Assembly: GCF_900167565.1 (NCBI RefSeq)
Contig: NZ_FUZV01000002.1
Coordinates: 124,001 to 188,000 of the forward strand
Length of the DNA stretch: 64,000 bases
Source: Pseudoxanthomonas indica
GTDB taxonomy: Bacteria > Pseudomonadota > Gammaproteobacteria > Xanthomonadales > Xanthomonadaceae
Direction of reading: 5' to 3'
Part shown: positions 1-9,129 of the stretch, piece after piece
How positions within the stretch are numbered: position 1 is the stretch's first letter
How the letters are laid out: every line of letters begins with the position of its first letter
The notes under the pieces: model-generated
What the model was told of the DNA's origin: nothing
The model's database searches: none
What the model saw: only the letters and a program-made list of their open reading frames with translations
Made by a program: the position numbers and the translations under genes

Positions 1-660
1 AGCATGGCTCTGCCGTCTGGCTTGGCCCCCGCTGTTTCCCTGGAGTCGATCGCGTTGCGACCGTCGCCGTCGTCCGAGCCGGTGGTTCGCGACCTGAGCC
101 TGCACCTGCAGCCGGGTGAGCATGTGGCGCTGACGGGCGCCAGCGGCACCGGCAAGACAACCTTGCTGGAAGCCGTGGCCGGATGGATGCCCGTGGATGA
201 GGGACGGATCGCTTTCAGTCGAACCCCCAGGATTGGTTACGCATCTCAGCGCCCCTTCCTGTTCCAGGGAAGCCTGGCCGACAACCTGCGGCTGGCGGCG
301 CCCGAGGCCACCGACGACGATGTCCTGGTCGCTGCGGAAGCCGCGCAAGTGATGCGTTTTGCCGCGCGATGGCCCGATGGCCTGCAGACCCGCGTGGGTG
401 AACGAGGCTTTGGCTTGTCAGGCGGCGAAGCGCGTCGCGTGGCCCTGGCGCGGCTGTTCCTGCGCAAGCCGGATGTGCTGCTGCTCGATGAACCCACCGC
501 CTTCCTGGATCCGGCCACCGAGCAGGCCGTGCTGGATGCACTGCTGGATTTCGCTCAGGGACGCACGCTCATCATGGCGACCCACAGTCGTGCGGTGCTG
601 TCGCGGTTCGCACGCGTGGTGGATCTGTCGCGCTGGCGTGTCGGCGAGGTTCGAACATGA
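1..660 (+). CDS. cydD: CydD, ABC exporter subunit for cytochrome bd assembly (3' part only)
   Basis: This is the C-terminal ATPase half of CydD. The frame is open to the window edge, so the membrane domain lies outside. Numbering from the Met at base 4, Walker A GASGTGKT is at 45-52, the Q-loop near Q82, the LSGGE signature at 138-142 and Walker B with DEP at about 157-163. CydD and CydC form an inner-membrane ABC exporter of glutathione/cysteine needed to assemble cytochrome bd oxidase. The stop overlaps the cydC start (ATGA at 657-660), so the pair is translationally coupled. Identity rests on the paired half-transporter arrangement and the neighbouring FNR-type regulator; another heterodimeric ABC exporter is possible but less likely. 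Confidence 0.85.
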   Translation, partial: SMALPSGLAPAVSLESIALRPSPSSEPVVRDLSLHLQPGEHVALTGASGTGKTTLLEAVAGWMPVDEGRIAFSRTPRIGYASQRPFLFQGSLADNLRLAAPEATDDDVLVAAEAAQVMRFAARWPDGLQTRVGERGFGLSGGEARRVALARLFLRKPDVLLLDEPTAFLDPATEQAVLDALLDFAQGRTLIMATHSRAVLSRFARVVDLSRWRVGEVRT

Positions 661-2330
661 GCGAGCCGCGCGATGATCTGACCAGCGTCTTTCGGCGTCA
701 TCGGCATGGCGTGCTGCTGACGCTCTCGTTGATTCTGCTCACCTTGCTGGCGGGCATCGGCCTGCTGGGGCTGGCGGGTCACTTCCTGGTGGCGGCGGCG
801 CTGGCCGGCGCCGTGGCGACGGGCTTCAATCTGTTCGGCCCCTCCGCCGGCATCCGTGCGCTGACCTTCGTGCGCATCCTGTCGCGCTATGGCGAACGGC
901 TGCTGGGGCACAGCGTCACGCTCGCGTTGGCACGTGATCTGCGCGTGTGGTTTTTCCGCCGGACGCTGCCGCTGGCGCCGCTGCAGTTGGGACGCTACCG
1001 CACCGGCGAGTTGCTGGCGCGGCTGATGGGCGACATCGAATCCGTCGACGGGCACGTGGTGCGTGCGGTCGGGCCGTTATGGGCCCTGGGCACCGCGTGT
1101 GTCGTGGCCGTGATCGTGGCCACGTGCGTGTTGCCGATGGCGGGTGCGCTGCTGGCCTTGGCGCTGGCGACCGCTGCGCTGCTGGCGCCGTGGATTCAAC
1201 AACGCGTATCGCAGCACCTGGAGTTCCGCCGTGCCGAACTGCGCGCGCAGATGCGCTACACGATCCTGGAAGGCCTGGAGGGCGCCGGGGATCTGTTTGC
1301 CTTCGACACCGTGGCTGCCTGGCAGGCGCGCGCGCATGAGTCCAGCGCGGCGTTGGCCGCATGCGAACTCGAGCGCAAGCGCAGACTTGCATGGGGGGGC
1401 ATCGTGCACGGCCTGGCTGCAGCGATGGCGTTGCCGCTGATGGCCTGGGTACTGCTGGAGGCAGTCAACCGTTCAGCGCTGGGCGCACCCGCGGCCGCGG
1501 GTCTGTTCTTCATGACGGTTGCGATGCTCGAAGCAGCCGCCGGCGCCAGCCTGGCGTGGCAGGCGTGGCAGGCCAGCCGTGCTTCCATGGATCGCCTGCA
1601 GGAGGTTGTCGCGCTGACACCGCAGCTGCAGGCGGGGAGTGAAGTGCCGCCGCCTGCTGGCCTGCTTGAACTCGAGAACATCAGCCTCCGATGGACGGGC
1701 CAGCCCAGGCCGGTGCTGACGGATGTGTCACTGCGGCTGGCGCCAGGTCAGCGGATTGCCTTGCGCGGAGACAGTGGCGCTGGCAAGTCTTCGCTGATGA
1801 GCCTGTTGTTGCGCCTGCATGGGCCGGATACGGGTCATATCCGCTATGCCGGAACCGCCTTGCATCAATTCACCAGCGCAGCCTGGCACCGCCAACTGGG
1901 TTGGCTGCCGCAGGAAGCACCAATCTTCGCCGGCAGCGTGCGCGACAACCTGCGCATGGGTGATCCACTCGCCGACGACGAGCGCCTGTGGTGGGCCTTG
2001 GAACAGGTCCATCTGGCTGCGTTGATTCGTGGCTGGTCACAGGGCCTGTCGGGATGGATAGGCGAGGGCGGTTCAACCCTTTCGGCGGGTCAGGCACGGC
2101 GTCTGGCCCTGGCGCGTGTGCTGCTGCGGGATGCGCCCTTGTGGTTGCTGGACGAACCCACCGAAGGCCTGGACCCTGACACGGCCGATGCGGTGATGCG
2201 CAATGTGGCGATTGCCGCGCAGGAGCGTGCGCTGTTGATCATCACGCACGGCGAACTGCCGCCTGGAACGGTGCAGCAGAGCTGGCGATTGATTGACGGC
2301 TGCCTCTGGCGGGACGATGCCGGCGATTAG
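657..2330 (+). CDS. cydC: CydC, ABC exporter subunit for cytochrome bd assembly
   Basis: A 557-residue half-transporter with an N-terminal six-helix membrane domain (first helices at about 17-55) and a C-terminal ATPase. Walker A GDSGAGKS is at 371-378, the signature is LSAGQ (475-479) rather than canonical LSGGQ, and a Walker B with DEP follows near 495. It pairs with CydD to export glutathione/cysteine to the periplasm, a requirement for cytochrome bd maturation. The start overlaps the cydD stop. The 3' end overlaps the convergent FNR-type regulator gene by 4 bp, so no intergenic terminator is possible there. Length fits the CydC family. Confidence 0.9.
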   Translation: MSEPRDDLTSVFRRHRHGVLLTLSLILLTLLAGIGLLGLAGHFLVAAALAGAVATGFNLFGPSAGIRALTFVRILSRYGERLLGHSVTLALARDLRVWFFRRTLPLAPLQLGRYRTGELLARLMGDIESVDGHVVRAVGPLWALGTACVVAVIVATCVLPMAGALLALALATAALLAPWIQQRVSQHLEFRRAELRAQMRYTILEGLEGAGDLFAFDTVAAWQARAHESSAALAACELERKRRLAWGGIVHGLAAAMALPLMAWVLLEAVNRSALGAPAAAGLFFMTVAMLEAAAGASLAWQAWQASRASMDRLQEVVALTPQLQAGSEVPPPAGLLELENISLRWTGQPRPVLTDVSLRLAPGQRIALRGDSGAGKSSLMSLLLRLHGPDTGHIRYAGTALHQFTSAAWHRQLGWLPQEAPIFAGSVRDNLRMGDPLADDERLWWALEQVHLAALIRGWSQGLSGWIGEGGSTLSAGQARRLALARVLLRDAPLWLLDEPTEGLDPDTADAVMRNVAIAAQERALLIITHGELPPGTVQQSWRLIDGCLWRDDAGD

Positions 2331-3094
2331 GCCGGCATTTCGGCCAGTGCGGCCAGTCGCTTGCGATCTTTCAGCGCGACCCGGTGCGGGTCTTCCGTGG
2401 CGATCAAGCCGTCCTGGCGCAGCCGGGTGAAGCTGCGGCTGACGGTTTCCACGGTCAGGCCCAGGTAGTCCGCGATATCGGTCCGCGGCATGGGCAGGAT
2501 CACTTCATCGCCGCCATGGCCTTGCCGACGTCGCCGGCCATCCATGTCCAGCAGGAAGGACGCCAGACGCTCCAGCGGCGTCATGCGCGCCAGCGACATC
2601 AGGTTGGCGCGGGTATTGTCCAGTTCGACGCAGGCGCGTTCCAACAGCTCGCGTTCCAGCTCCGGGTGGCGGCTGCAGAGCGAGCGCATGTCCTGCATCG
2701 AGAACGCACACAGGCTGCTGTCCGTCACCGCTTCGATGGAATGGCGGTAATGCGAGGCTCCGCTGAATCCGATGAAATCGCCCGGCATCAGGAACCCGGC
2801 CACCAGCCGCCGACCATCTGCCAGCAAGCGGATCCGGCGCAGCGCGCCCGAAGTGACGGTAAAGACCTCGCGGCGGGCATCGCCTTCACGGGCGAGCACC
2901 TCGCCTGCGCGCAACGGGATGTCGCCGGCCAGCGCTTCCAGCGTCCGTGCCTGTTCCACCGGCAGGGCCGCGCAGACGGCCAGATGCCGGACCAGGCAAC
3001 CACCGCAGCCGGTGTCCTCGGCCACGGCGCCGCTACCGGCGCGAGGCGTCGGTACCAGGGTAGGACCGTTCGGGCGGAGTACGCGCAGGCTCAT
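2327..3094 (-). CDS. CRP/FNR-family oxygen-responsive transcriptional regulator
   Basis: A 255-residue protein with an N-terminal cysteine cluster (C30, C33, C41; CX2CX7C), a cyclic-nucleotide-binding-like beta-roll with a further cysteine at C129, and a C-terminal helix-turn-helix. The recognition helix carries E216, S219 and R220, the E-x-x-S-R pattern of FNR proteins that read TTGAT-N4-ATCAA. Four cysteines in this arrangement are the hallmark of [4Fe-4S] oxygen sensors of the FNR/ANR/FnrN type; the CX2CX7C spacing resembles FnrN. Its position tail-to-tail with cydDC, whose product matures a low-oxygen terminal oxidase, fits an oxygen-response role. Targets are not visible inside the window. 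Confidence 0.85.
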   Translation of the reverse strand: MSLRVLRPNGPTLVPTPRAGSGAVAEDTGCGGCLVRHLAVCAALPVEQARTLEALAGDIPLRAGEVLAREGDARREVFTVTSGALRRIRLLADGRRLVAGFLMPGDFIGFSGASHYRHSIEAVTDSSLCAFSMQDMRSLCSRHPELERELLERACVELDNTRANLMSLARMTPLERLASFLLDMDGRRRRQGHGGDEVILPMPRTDIADYLGLTVETVSRSFTRLRQDGLIATEDPHRVALKDRKRLAALAEMPA

Positions 3095-3202
3095 GGGCGA
3101 GACGGCGTGGGGAGAAGGCAGACATGATACCGCTGGTCAGGGGGTCTTCATGGATGCGGCAGCTTGTCGCAGCCCGGCCTGACGGGCTTCTGGCCGGCAA
3201 AC

Positions 3203-3232
3203 GTGACACGGATGGCCAGGATCGGGTACAGT
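3203..3232 (+). promoter_or_regulatory. candidate sigma-70 promoter for rhlE
   Basis: GTGACA (3203-3208), an 18-nt spacer, then TACAGT (3227-3232). This would give a 5' untranslated region of about 245 nt before rhlE. It is the best match in the 389-bp fnr-rhlE gap (3095-3483). Otherwise that gap holds only an in-frame upstream extension of rhlE with no recognisable protein. Inferred by eye. Confidence 0.35.
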
Positions 3233-3483
3233 GCGCGCCGTTCGCCAACGGCCGTTCGTTTCCCAACAGGCCCGCCGACGCAGCAACCGCCCCGCGGTCG
3301 CGTCCGCTCCACCCCCGACTTCTTTCGTTGAGCAAACACGGATTCGCTATGTTGGCGACCTCCGTCATCCCACCTCGCAGCGCGGTTTCAGGGAACGCTT
3401 CGGGTTATTCGATGCCTTCGATCCGTCTGGATGCAGATCTTGTATCCGGTCAGCGCCGGCTTCGACCTTTGGAGTCGTTACCC

Positions 3484-4830
3484 ATGTCGTTTGAATCCCT
3501 CGGCCTTGCGCCGGCCCTGCTGCGTGCGTTGCAGGAGCAGGACTACACCCAGCCCACCCCGATCCAGGCCCAAGCCATTCCGCTGGCCCTGGACGGCCAC
3601 GATCTGCTCGCTGGCGCCCAGACCGGCACCGGCAAGACCGCCGCGTTCGGTCTGCCGCTGCTGCAGTACCTGATCAACAGCCCGCAGGAAGTGGCTCCGC
3701 GCGGTGGCCGCAAGCCGCGCGCGCTGGTGCTGACCCCCACCCGCGAGCTGGCGGTGCAGGTGCATGACAGCCTGCGCGGCTACGGCAAGTACGTGCGCGT
3801 GCCCAGCACCACCATCTACGGTGGCGTGGGCATGAACAACCAGCTCGACGCCCTGCGTCGTGGCGTGGACCTGGTCATCGCCTGCCCGGGCCGCCTGATT
3901 GACCATATCGAGCGCCGCAGCGTGGATTTGTCCGGCATCGAAATCCTGGTGCTGGACGAAGCCGACCGCATGCTCGACATGGGCTTCCTGCCGTCGATCA
4001 AGCGCATCCTGGCCAAGCTGCCCAAGCAGAACCGCCAGACCCTGCTGTTCTCCGCCACCTTTGCCGAACCGATTCGCGCACTGGCGATGGAGTTCATGCG
4101 CAATCCGCAACACGTGCAGGTGACCCCGAGCAACACGGTGGCCGACACCATTACCCACCGCGTGCATCCGGTTGACGGTGGTCGCAAGCGCGACCTGCTG
4201 TTGCATCTGTTGGCCGCTGACAGCCGCGTGCAGACGCTGGTGTTCGGCCGCACCAAGCATGGTTGCGACAAGCTCGCCATGTTCCTGGAAAAGAGCGGCG
4301 TCAAGGCCGCGGCGATCCACGGCAACAAGTCGCAGGGCGCACGCTTGCGCGCGCTGGGCGACTTCAAGGCCGGCCGCGTCAATGTGCTGGTGGCCACCGA
4401 TATCGCGGCACGCGGCATTGACATCGATCAGCTGCCGCGCGTGATCAACTTTGAGTTGCCGATGGTCCCCGAGGACTACGTGCACCGCATCGGCCGCACC
4501 GGCCGAGCCGGTTCGCAGGGCGAAGCGATCTCGCTGGTCGCGCAGGACGATGCCAAGCTGCTGCGCCAGATCAACCGCATGCTGGGTCGTGATCTGGATC
4601 TGAAGGAAGTGCCGGGCTTCATCCCGCAGGTGCCGATTCGCTGGGGCAATTCGCATGCCGGCAGCGACGAGCGTCCGGGTGGCCAGAAGGCGCCGCGCAA
4701 GCAGGGTCGTCGTCCGCATCCGGCGGCGCCGCGCCACGCCCATGCGGGTCCCAAGAAGCACGGTGGTGGGCAGTCGCGCCAGGACGGCGGCCGTGGCCGC
4801 GGTGGTCAGCGCCAGCGTCCTTCGGCGTAA
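3484..4830 (+). CDS. rhlE: DEAD-box ATP-dependent RNA helicase RhlE
   Basis: A 448-residue helicase beginning MSFESLGLAPALLRAL, the typical RhlE N-terminus. Motifs in order: Q motif (YTQPTPIQ), motif I AQTGTGKT, PTRELAVQ, DEAD, SAT and the C-terminal HRIGRTGR. A basic tail rich in Gly, Arg and His (about residues 390-448) probably binds RNA. The role is ATP-dependent RNA unwinding in ribosome assembly or RNA decay, in the cytoplasm. The frame stays open upstream to 3124, but homology begins at 3484, where TTGGAG precedes the ATG, so that start is chosen. The long untranslated leader could allow cold-shock control (inference). Confidence 0.92.
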   Translation: MSFESLGLAPALLRALQEQDYTQPTPIQAQAIPLALDGHDLLAGAQTGTGKTAAFGLPLLQYLINSPQEVAPRGGRKPRALVLTPTRELAVQVHDSLRGYGKYVRVPSTTIYGGVGMNNQLDALRRGVDLVIACPGRLIDHIERRSVDLSGIEILVLDEADRMLDMGFLPSIKRILAKLPKQNRQTLLFSATFAEPIRALAMEFMRNPQHVQVTPSNTVADTITHRVHPVDGGRKRDLLLHLLAADSRVQTLVFGRTKHGCDKLAMFLEKSGVKAAAIHGNKSQGARLRALGDFKAGRVNVLVATDIAARGIDIDQLPRVINFELPMVPEDYVHRIGRTGRAGSQGEAISLVAQDDAKLLRQINRMLGRDLDLKEVPGFIPQVPIRWGNSHAGSDERPGGQKAPRKQGRRPHPAAPRHAHAGPKKHGGGQSRQDGGRGRGGQRQRPSA

Positions 4831-4865
4831 GGCAGCACCGCTCCGGATCTGACGCGATGAGTGTG

Positions 4866-4892
4866 GACAGCAGGGCTTCCGCCCCTGCTGTC
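4866..4892 (+). other. stem-loop downstream of rhlE
   Basis: A 10-bp inverted repeat (GACAGCAGGG / CCCTGCTGTC) with a 7-nt loop, 35 nt after the rhlE stop. No T-run follows, so it may protect the 3' end or mark Rho-dependent termination rather than act as an intrinsic terminator. Confidence 0.45.
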
Positions 4893-4966
4893 GCCGCCCG
4901 CTACATTCACGGCATGTGCGTCAGAGGCCGTGGGCATCGCCGCGAGCGTTCCCTGCACGTTTCCGT

Positions 4967-4995
4967 TTGCGGCAGCCATAGCCAACTTGGACAAT
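4967..4995 (+). promoter_or_regulatory. candidate promoter giving a leaderless queD mRNA
   Basis: TTGCGG (4967-4972), a 17-nt spacer, GACAAT (4990-4995), then 6 nt before the queD ATG at 5002. There is no Shine-Dalgarno sequence before that ATG. The geometry puts the transcription start at or next to the initiator codon. Confidence 0.4.
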
Positions 4996-5001
4996 AGCGC
5001 C

Positions 5002-5355
5002 ATGGATATCTTCAAAATCTTCACCCTGGAAGCCGCACACCGCTTGCCCAACGTGCCGGAAGGGCACAAGTGCGCGCGCCTGCACGGACATTCGTTCCGG
5101 GTGGAACTGCATGTGTCCGGCGATCTGGACCCGCATACCGGCTGGGTGATGGACTTTGCCGACGTCAAAGCCGCCTTCAAGCCCATCTACGACCGCCTGG
5201 ACCACCATTACCTCAACGACATTCCCGGTCTGGAAAACCCGACCAGCGAGCGTCTGTCGATGTGGATCTGGGAGCAGCTCAAGCCGGCGCTGCCCAATCT
5301 GAGCGAAGTCGTGGTCCACGAGACCTGCACCGCCGGTAGCCGCTATCGCGGGTGA
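5002..5355 (+). CDS. queD: 6-carboxytetrahydropterin synthase QueD
   Basis: A 117-residue PTPS-fold enzyme converting 7,8-dihydroneopterin triphosphate to 6-carboxy-5,6,7,8-tetrahydropterin, the second step towards queuosine. The zinc-binding histidines are H13, H28 and H30 (the HGHS motif), the catalytic cysteine is C24 in KCARLHGH, D67/H68 lie in the RLDHHYLND motif and E107 is in the HETCT motif. An upstream in-frame extension exists but has no homology. The ATG at 5002 aligns with the family and sits 6 nt after a -10-like box. No other queuosine gene is adjacent. Confidence 0.92.
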   Translation: MDIFKIFTLEAAHRLPNVPEGHKCARLHGHSFRVELHVSGDLDPHTGWVMDFADVKAAFKPIYDRLDHHYLNDIPGLENPTSERLSMWIWEQLKPALPNLSEVVVHETCTAGSRYRG

Positions 5356-5558
5356 GGGCGTTGCCGTCCTCCCGCCATGGCAGTTGATGCCAAAGCGGGT
5401 GGCGGAGCGCGGGCTGGATCGCGATCTGAGGACCACACACAGGCGCGATGACTCACTGACGAAACTCGTCCGGCGCTCGCGCGGTCGCCTGCTGGCTCGC
5501 CTAAGCCTCTGATTCTTAACGAGCGCATACCGTTCGTCGGATTTCCATACGGTCGTTA

Positions 5559-5569
5559 TTGCACTGCAA
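5559..5569 (+). promoter_or_regulatory. inverted repeat TTGCACTGCAA, candidate PhaR-type operator at the phasin promoter
   Basis: TTGCA-C-TGCAA is a perfect 5-bp inverted repeat around one base. It overlaps the -35 (TTGCAC, 5559-5564) of a promoter whose -10 is TATGCT (5582-5587, 17-nt spacer). A second TGC...GCA element lies at about 5585-5597. Polyhydroxyalkanoate repressors of the PhaR family are known to bind TGC/GCA-rich sites at phasin promoters; assigning this site to PhaR is inference. The rest of the 270-bp queD-phasin gap shows nothing else. Confidence 0.4.
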
Positions 5570-5625
5570 CAATGTGAGGGTTATGCTGCGCCGCAACAAG
5601 TAGGCAATCCCCTTTGGAGCACGCC

Positions 5626-6015
5626 ATGACCCAGTTCAACGAGCAGTTCAGCACCTTCACGCACCAGTTCGCCGCCGCAGCTTCGCGCGCCAACCGCCTG
5701 GCGCTGGAAAGCGCCGAGACCGTCTTCGGCGTGCAGCTCAAGACCTTCGAAAAGAACGTCGACGCCACCACCGCCTTCTTCGGCGAGCTGGCTGAAGTCA
5801 GCGACGTCGAGAGCTACAAGACCCTGTGGCCGAAGGGCCTGCAGGTGGCCAAAGACAACGCCGAGCGCCTCGTCGCCGCCAGCCAGGAAGTGTTTGGCCT
5901 GAGCCTGAAGACCGGTGAAGCCTTTGGCCAGTTGGTGAAGACCCAGTTCGAAACCGCTACCGACAACGTCCAGGCCACCGTGGCCAAGGCGACCAAGGCA
6001 GCCAAGGCCAAGTAA
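5626..6015 (+). CDS. phasin family protein (polyhydroxyalkanoate granule coat)
   Basis: A 129-residue, almost entirely helical protein with a phasin-type repeating amphipathic pattern and an Ala/Lys-rich tail (AKATKAAKAK). Phasins coat polyhydroxyalkanoate granules and sometimes act as chaperones. The ATG at 5626 is preferred to the in-frame TTG at 5614 because GGAG (5616-5619) lies 6 nt upstream. The gene is monocistronic: own promoter, strong terminator at 6079. No PHA synthase or depolymerase gene lies in the window, so the granule role is by family, not context. Confidence 0.8.
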   Translation: MTQFNEQFSTFTHQFAAAASRANRLALESAETVFGVQLKTFEKNVDATTAFFGELAEVSDVESYKTLWPKGLQVAKDNAERLVAASQEVFGLSLKTGEAFGQLVKTQFETATDNVQATVAKATKAAKAK

Positions 6016-6078
6016 TCGGCCCTGCAAGAACAAGCAACACCCAGATTTGCGCGACCCTCCCTCCCAATCGCGCAAACC

Positions 6079-6115
6079 GGCCCGGCCAGCTCCCTCCCGC
6101 TGCCGGGCCTTTTTT
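6079..6115 (+). terminator. Rho-independent terminator after the phasin gene
   Basis: A GC-rich hairpin (GGCCCGG...CCGGGCC, with an inner CAGC/GCTG pairing) is followed by a run of T residues (6110-6115). Confidence 0.85.
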
Positions 6116-6244
6116 ATGCCTGTCTTTCATCGCCGGCCGATCGTGGCCCGGCTCGCCATCTAAAAGATGATCACGATTCGCGTTACGTCATGGGCAAGCG
6201 CAAGGCAGTAGCATGCCGCCGTCCCACGTCAACGGAGTACGGCC

Positions 6245-6715
6245 ATGAAAGGCGACCCCAAGGTCATCGAGTTCCTCAACAAGGCGCTCTACAACGAACT
6301 GATCGCCATCAACCAGTACTTCCTGCACGCCAAGATGCTGAAGAACTGGGGCCTGAAGGAACTGGCCGAGCATGAGTACAAGGAATCGATCGACGAGATG
6401 AAGCACGCCGACAAGTTGGCCGAGCGCATCCTGTTCCTCGATGGCCTGCCCAACTTCCAGTCGTTGGGTAAATTGCGCATCGGCGAGAATCCGCGCGAAC
6501 TGCTGCAATGCGATCTGTCACTGGAGTACGACGGCCTGCCGGTGCTGCGTGACGCCATCAAGTACTGCGAAGACACCGGCGACTATGTCAGCCGCCAGCT
6601 GTTCGCCGACATCCTGGATTCGGAAGAAGAGCACATCGACTGGCTGGAAACGCAGCTGGCGCTGATCGAACGGATTGGCGAACCCAACTACTTGTTGACC
6701 AAGCTCGAAGACTGA
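6245..6715 (+). CDS. bfr: bacterioferritin
   Basis: A 156-residue four-helix iron-storage protein. All diiron ferroxidase ligands are present: E18, E51, H54, E94, E127 and H130. M52, the axial haem ligand that distinguishes bacterioferritin from ferritin, is also present. The 24-subunit shell oxidises Fe2+ and stores it as a mineral core. GGAGT precedes the ATG. No bacterioferritin-associated ferredoxin gene is adjacent. The last 28 bp overlap the convergent histidine kinase gene. Confidence 0.95.
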   Translation: MKGDPKVIEFLNKALYNELIAINQYFLHAKMLKNWGLKELAEHEYKESIDEMKHADKLAERILFLDGLPNFQSLGKLRIGENPRELLQCDLSLEYDGLPVLRDAIKYCEDTGDYVSRQLFADILDSEEEHIDWLETQLALIERIGEPNYLLTKLED

Positions 6716-9126
6716 GTCGATCCGGTATTGGGCATCATGGGCTTGCCGAGCTGCTGCGCGGCATAGCCCAGCAGCGCCATGCGTGCGCGCGCGTATTCGG
6801 CGATGACCAGGGCCACGGCCACCGCCGGCCGATCCAGCTTCATCGCCCGCGCTCCCAGCTCCACACGCTTGGCGGCGGCCGACAGCGCCATCGCGCCGAC
6901 ATTGGCGCTGGATGACTTCAACGTATGCGCGGCCTCGCGCATGGCTTCCAGATCCGGTGCGGCCGCGCCCTTCTCCAACGCGGTAATCAGGCGCGGCGCA
7001 TCCTCAAGGAACAGGCTGATGATGCGCGCGGTTTCATCGCCGGCGATCTCCCGCAACTCCTCCAGCATGCTGTGATCCAGCACCGGGAACGTCGGCACGG
7101 CCGGTCGGGCCGGTAGGGCGTCGGCCTCGGCAGGCGCGTTGGCAGCGGGTTGTTGAGCGGCAGCAGGCGGGGTCGGGCGCAGGCGAAGTTTCATTCGTTC
7201 GGGCAGCCATCGCTGCAGGCAGGCTTCCAGTTGATCGCGGGCCACCGGCTTGGCCAGATAGTCATCCATGCCCGCGTCGAGGCAGCGCTGGCGATCGCCG
7301 GCCATGGCATTGGCCGTCATGGCCACGATGGGCAGGCGATGCGCCGTGCGCACTTCGAGTTCGTGTTCGCGCCAGCGGCGGGTGGCCCCATAGCCATCCA
7401 GCACCGGCATCTGGCAATCCATGAAGACCAGGTCGAAGTGCTCGTTGGTCATGCGCTTCAACGCGAGCTCGCCATTGCCTTCGGATTCGCTGCGAAAGCC
7501 CAGCGATGAGAGCATCTTCTGCGCCACCAGCAGGTTGACCGGGTTGTCTTCCACCAGCAGCAGCCGCGCATCGCCGGCCTCCAGTCCTGCTTCAGCCATC
7601 GCAGCCTCCGTGCTGACGTCACCTGCGCCCAGACCCACGCCGCCGCTGGCCGGCGGATCAAAAATATCCGCCATCTCCACCGGCTGCACGCTGCCCTCGC
7701 TGCTGTCCGGCACGTCGCCAAACAAGGCGGCGCGCAAATCGGTGTCAGGCGCCTGGCGCGACAACAAGGTGCTGCCGGCGCGCAATTCCTCGGGCACCGC
7801 ATCGTCGCCGTACAGCCAGATCAGGCGGATGTCGTCACCAGTGGGTCGCCGCGCCAACGTGCGATGCAGGGCGCGCGCGGTGCTGCGGATGCCGGTGAGA
7901 TCGGCCAGCACCGCCACGAAGTCGTCGTTGCGTGAGTCGCTGGCGATGCGCAGGCGTTCCAGCGCTTCCTGGGTGGTTTCCACCGCGGTGATGTGGGTGC
8001 CCCAGTTGGTCAGCAGCATCGACAGGCGCTGGCGCAGGCGTGCGTCCGGCGAGACCACCAGCACGCGACCCTGGTTGAAGGCGTGGGTATCGCGCAGCTT
8101 CAGATCACCCACGACCTTGGTGAGCGGAACTTCAAACCAGAATGTGGAGCCGCGCCCGGGTTCGGACATCACGTCGATGCGTCCACCCATCAATTCCACG
8201 ATGCGCTTGCAGATGGCCAGTCCCAGGCCGGTGCCGCCGTACAGGCGCGTCGTGGAGGCATCGGCCTGGGTGAACGAGCGGAACAGACGCGCTTGCGCAT
8301 CGGCGGAAATACCGATGCCGGTATCGCGTACTTCAAAGCGCAACAGGTGCTGACCCGACGTCTCGCCCAGCCGGCGAACCACCAGGGTGATGGTGCCGCG
8401 TTCGGTGAACTTGATTGCATTGCCGATCAGGTTGCTCAACACCTGCCGCAAGCGCACCGGATCGCCGCGCACCGGCAGCCGCACGGCCGGGTCCAGTTGC
8501 AGGGTCAGGCGCAGGCCCTTGTTCTCGGCCGGTCGCTGCATCAGTTGCAGCACGCCGTCGAGCAGCTCGCGCAGGTTGAAGGCAGTGATCTCCAGCTCCA
8601 GCTTGTTCGCTTCCAGCTTGGAGTAGTCCAGGATGTCATCGACGATGCGCAGCAACTGGTGCGAGGAAGCGCTGGCGGTATTGAGCATCTCGCGATGCTC
8701 CGGTGCCAGCGGCGCACGCGCCAGCATGTCCAGCATGGGCACAATGCCGTTGAGCGGGGTGCGGATTTCGTGGCTCATCGTGGCGAGGAATTCGCCCTTG
8801 GCCAACACCGCGGACTCGGCGGCCTGCTTGGCCTGCAGCAGTTCCTGTTCGAGCCGGTCATGCCGGTGCAGGTCGCGCTGCAGGGCATTGCGCTCGGATT
8901 CGGCGATGGAGGTGCGCGCTTCGGCGCCCTGCAGTTGGCGGTGCGCGGCGCGCGTGTTGATGGCGGCGAACAGCGCGCAGACCACGCTGACGGCCGCCGC
9001 AATGATCGCGAGCGTCCACCATGGGCCGGCCACGCCGGCATAGGGCAACGCCAGGGCGACGAGCGCCACCATGCCGGTGGCCAACGCCAGCCAAGGGGCG
9101 ACCGGTGCAGGCCCCTGCGCGGGCAT
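6688..9126 (-). CDS. hybrid sensor histidine kinase (HisKA-HATPase-REC-REC-HPt)
   Basis: An 812-residue kinase. Two transmembrane helices (about 12-31 and 36-57) are followed by a short coiled coil. The HisKA domain has phospho-accepting H119 in [11 protein letters not shown], and the ATPase domain has its N-box near N232-N236 and G-boxes around 269-302. A first receiver (about 354-470) is degenerate: SPD replaces the acidic pair. A second receiver (about 521-640) is intact, with D570 and K627. A C-terminal HPt domain has H734 in AAHTLKSSS. The layout is RpfC/BarA-like with a minimal sensor. It is 3 bp from the upstream receiver-GGDEF-EAL gene, its probable partner. Confidence 0.88.
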   Translation of the reverse strand: MPAQGPAPVAPWLALATGMVALVALALPYAGVAGPWWTLAIIAAAVSVVCALFAAINTRAAHRQLQGAEARTSIAESERNALQRDLHRHDRLEQELLQAKQAAESAVLAKGEFLATMSHEIRTPLNGIVPMLDMLARAPLAPEHREMLNTASASSHQLLRIVDDILDYSKLEANKLELEITAFNLRELLDGVLQLMQRPAENKGLRLTLQLDPAVRLPVRGDPVRLRQVLSNLIGNAIKFTERGTITLVVRRLGETSGQHLLRFEVRDTGIGISADAQARLFRSFTQADASTTRLYGGTGLGLAICKRIVELMGGRIDVMSEPGRGSTFWFEVPLTKVVGDLKLRDTHAFNQGRVLVVSPDARLRQRLSMLLTNWGTHITAVETTQEALERLRIASDSRNDDFVAVLADLTGIRSTARALHRTLARRPTGDDIRLIWLYGDDAVPEELRAGSTLLSRQAPDTDLRAALFGDVPDSSEGSVQPVEMADIFDPPASGGVGLGAGDVSTEAAMAEAGLEAGDARLLLVEDNPVNLLVAQKMLSSLGFRSESEGNGELALKRMTNEHFDLVFMDCQMPVLDGYGATRRWREHELEVRTAHRLPIVAMTANAMAGDRQRCLDAGMDDYLAKPVARDQLEACLQRWLPERMKLRLRPTPPAAAQQPAANAPAEADALPARPAVPTFPVLDHSMLEELREIAGDETARIISLFLEDAPRLITALEKGAAAPDLEAMREAAHTLKSSSANVGAMALSAAAKRVELGARAMKLDRPAVAVALVIAEYARARMALLGYAAQQLGKPMMPNTGSTQSSSLVNK

Positions 9127-9129
9127 GGC

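Noticed and set aside
3124-3483. N-terminal extension of RhlE
   Set aside because: No homology, and the ATG at 3484 has a good ribosome binding site and the canonical MSFESLGL start.
4831-5001. PreQ1 riboswitch upstream of queD
   Set aside because: The hairpin at 4866-4892 has no preQ1 aptamer features (no A-rich tail pairing into the loop), and the queD transcript seems to start at the ATG.
6470-6720. Overlap of bacterioferritin and kinase 3' ends as a sign of frameshift
   Set aside because: Both proteins are full length with intact C-termini; short convergent overlaps are normal in compact genomes.
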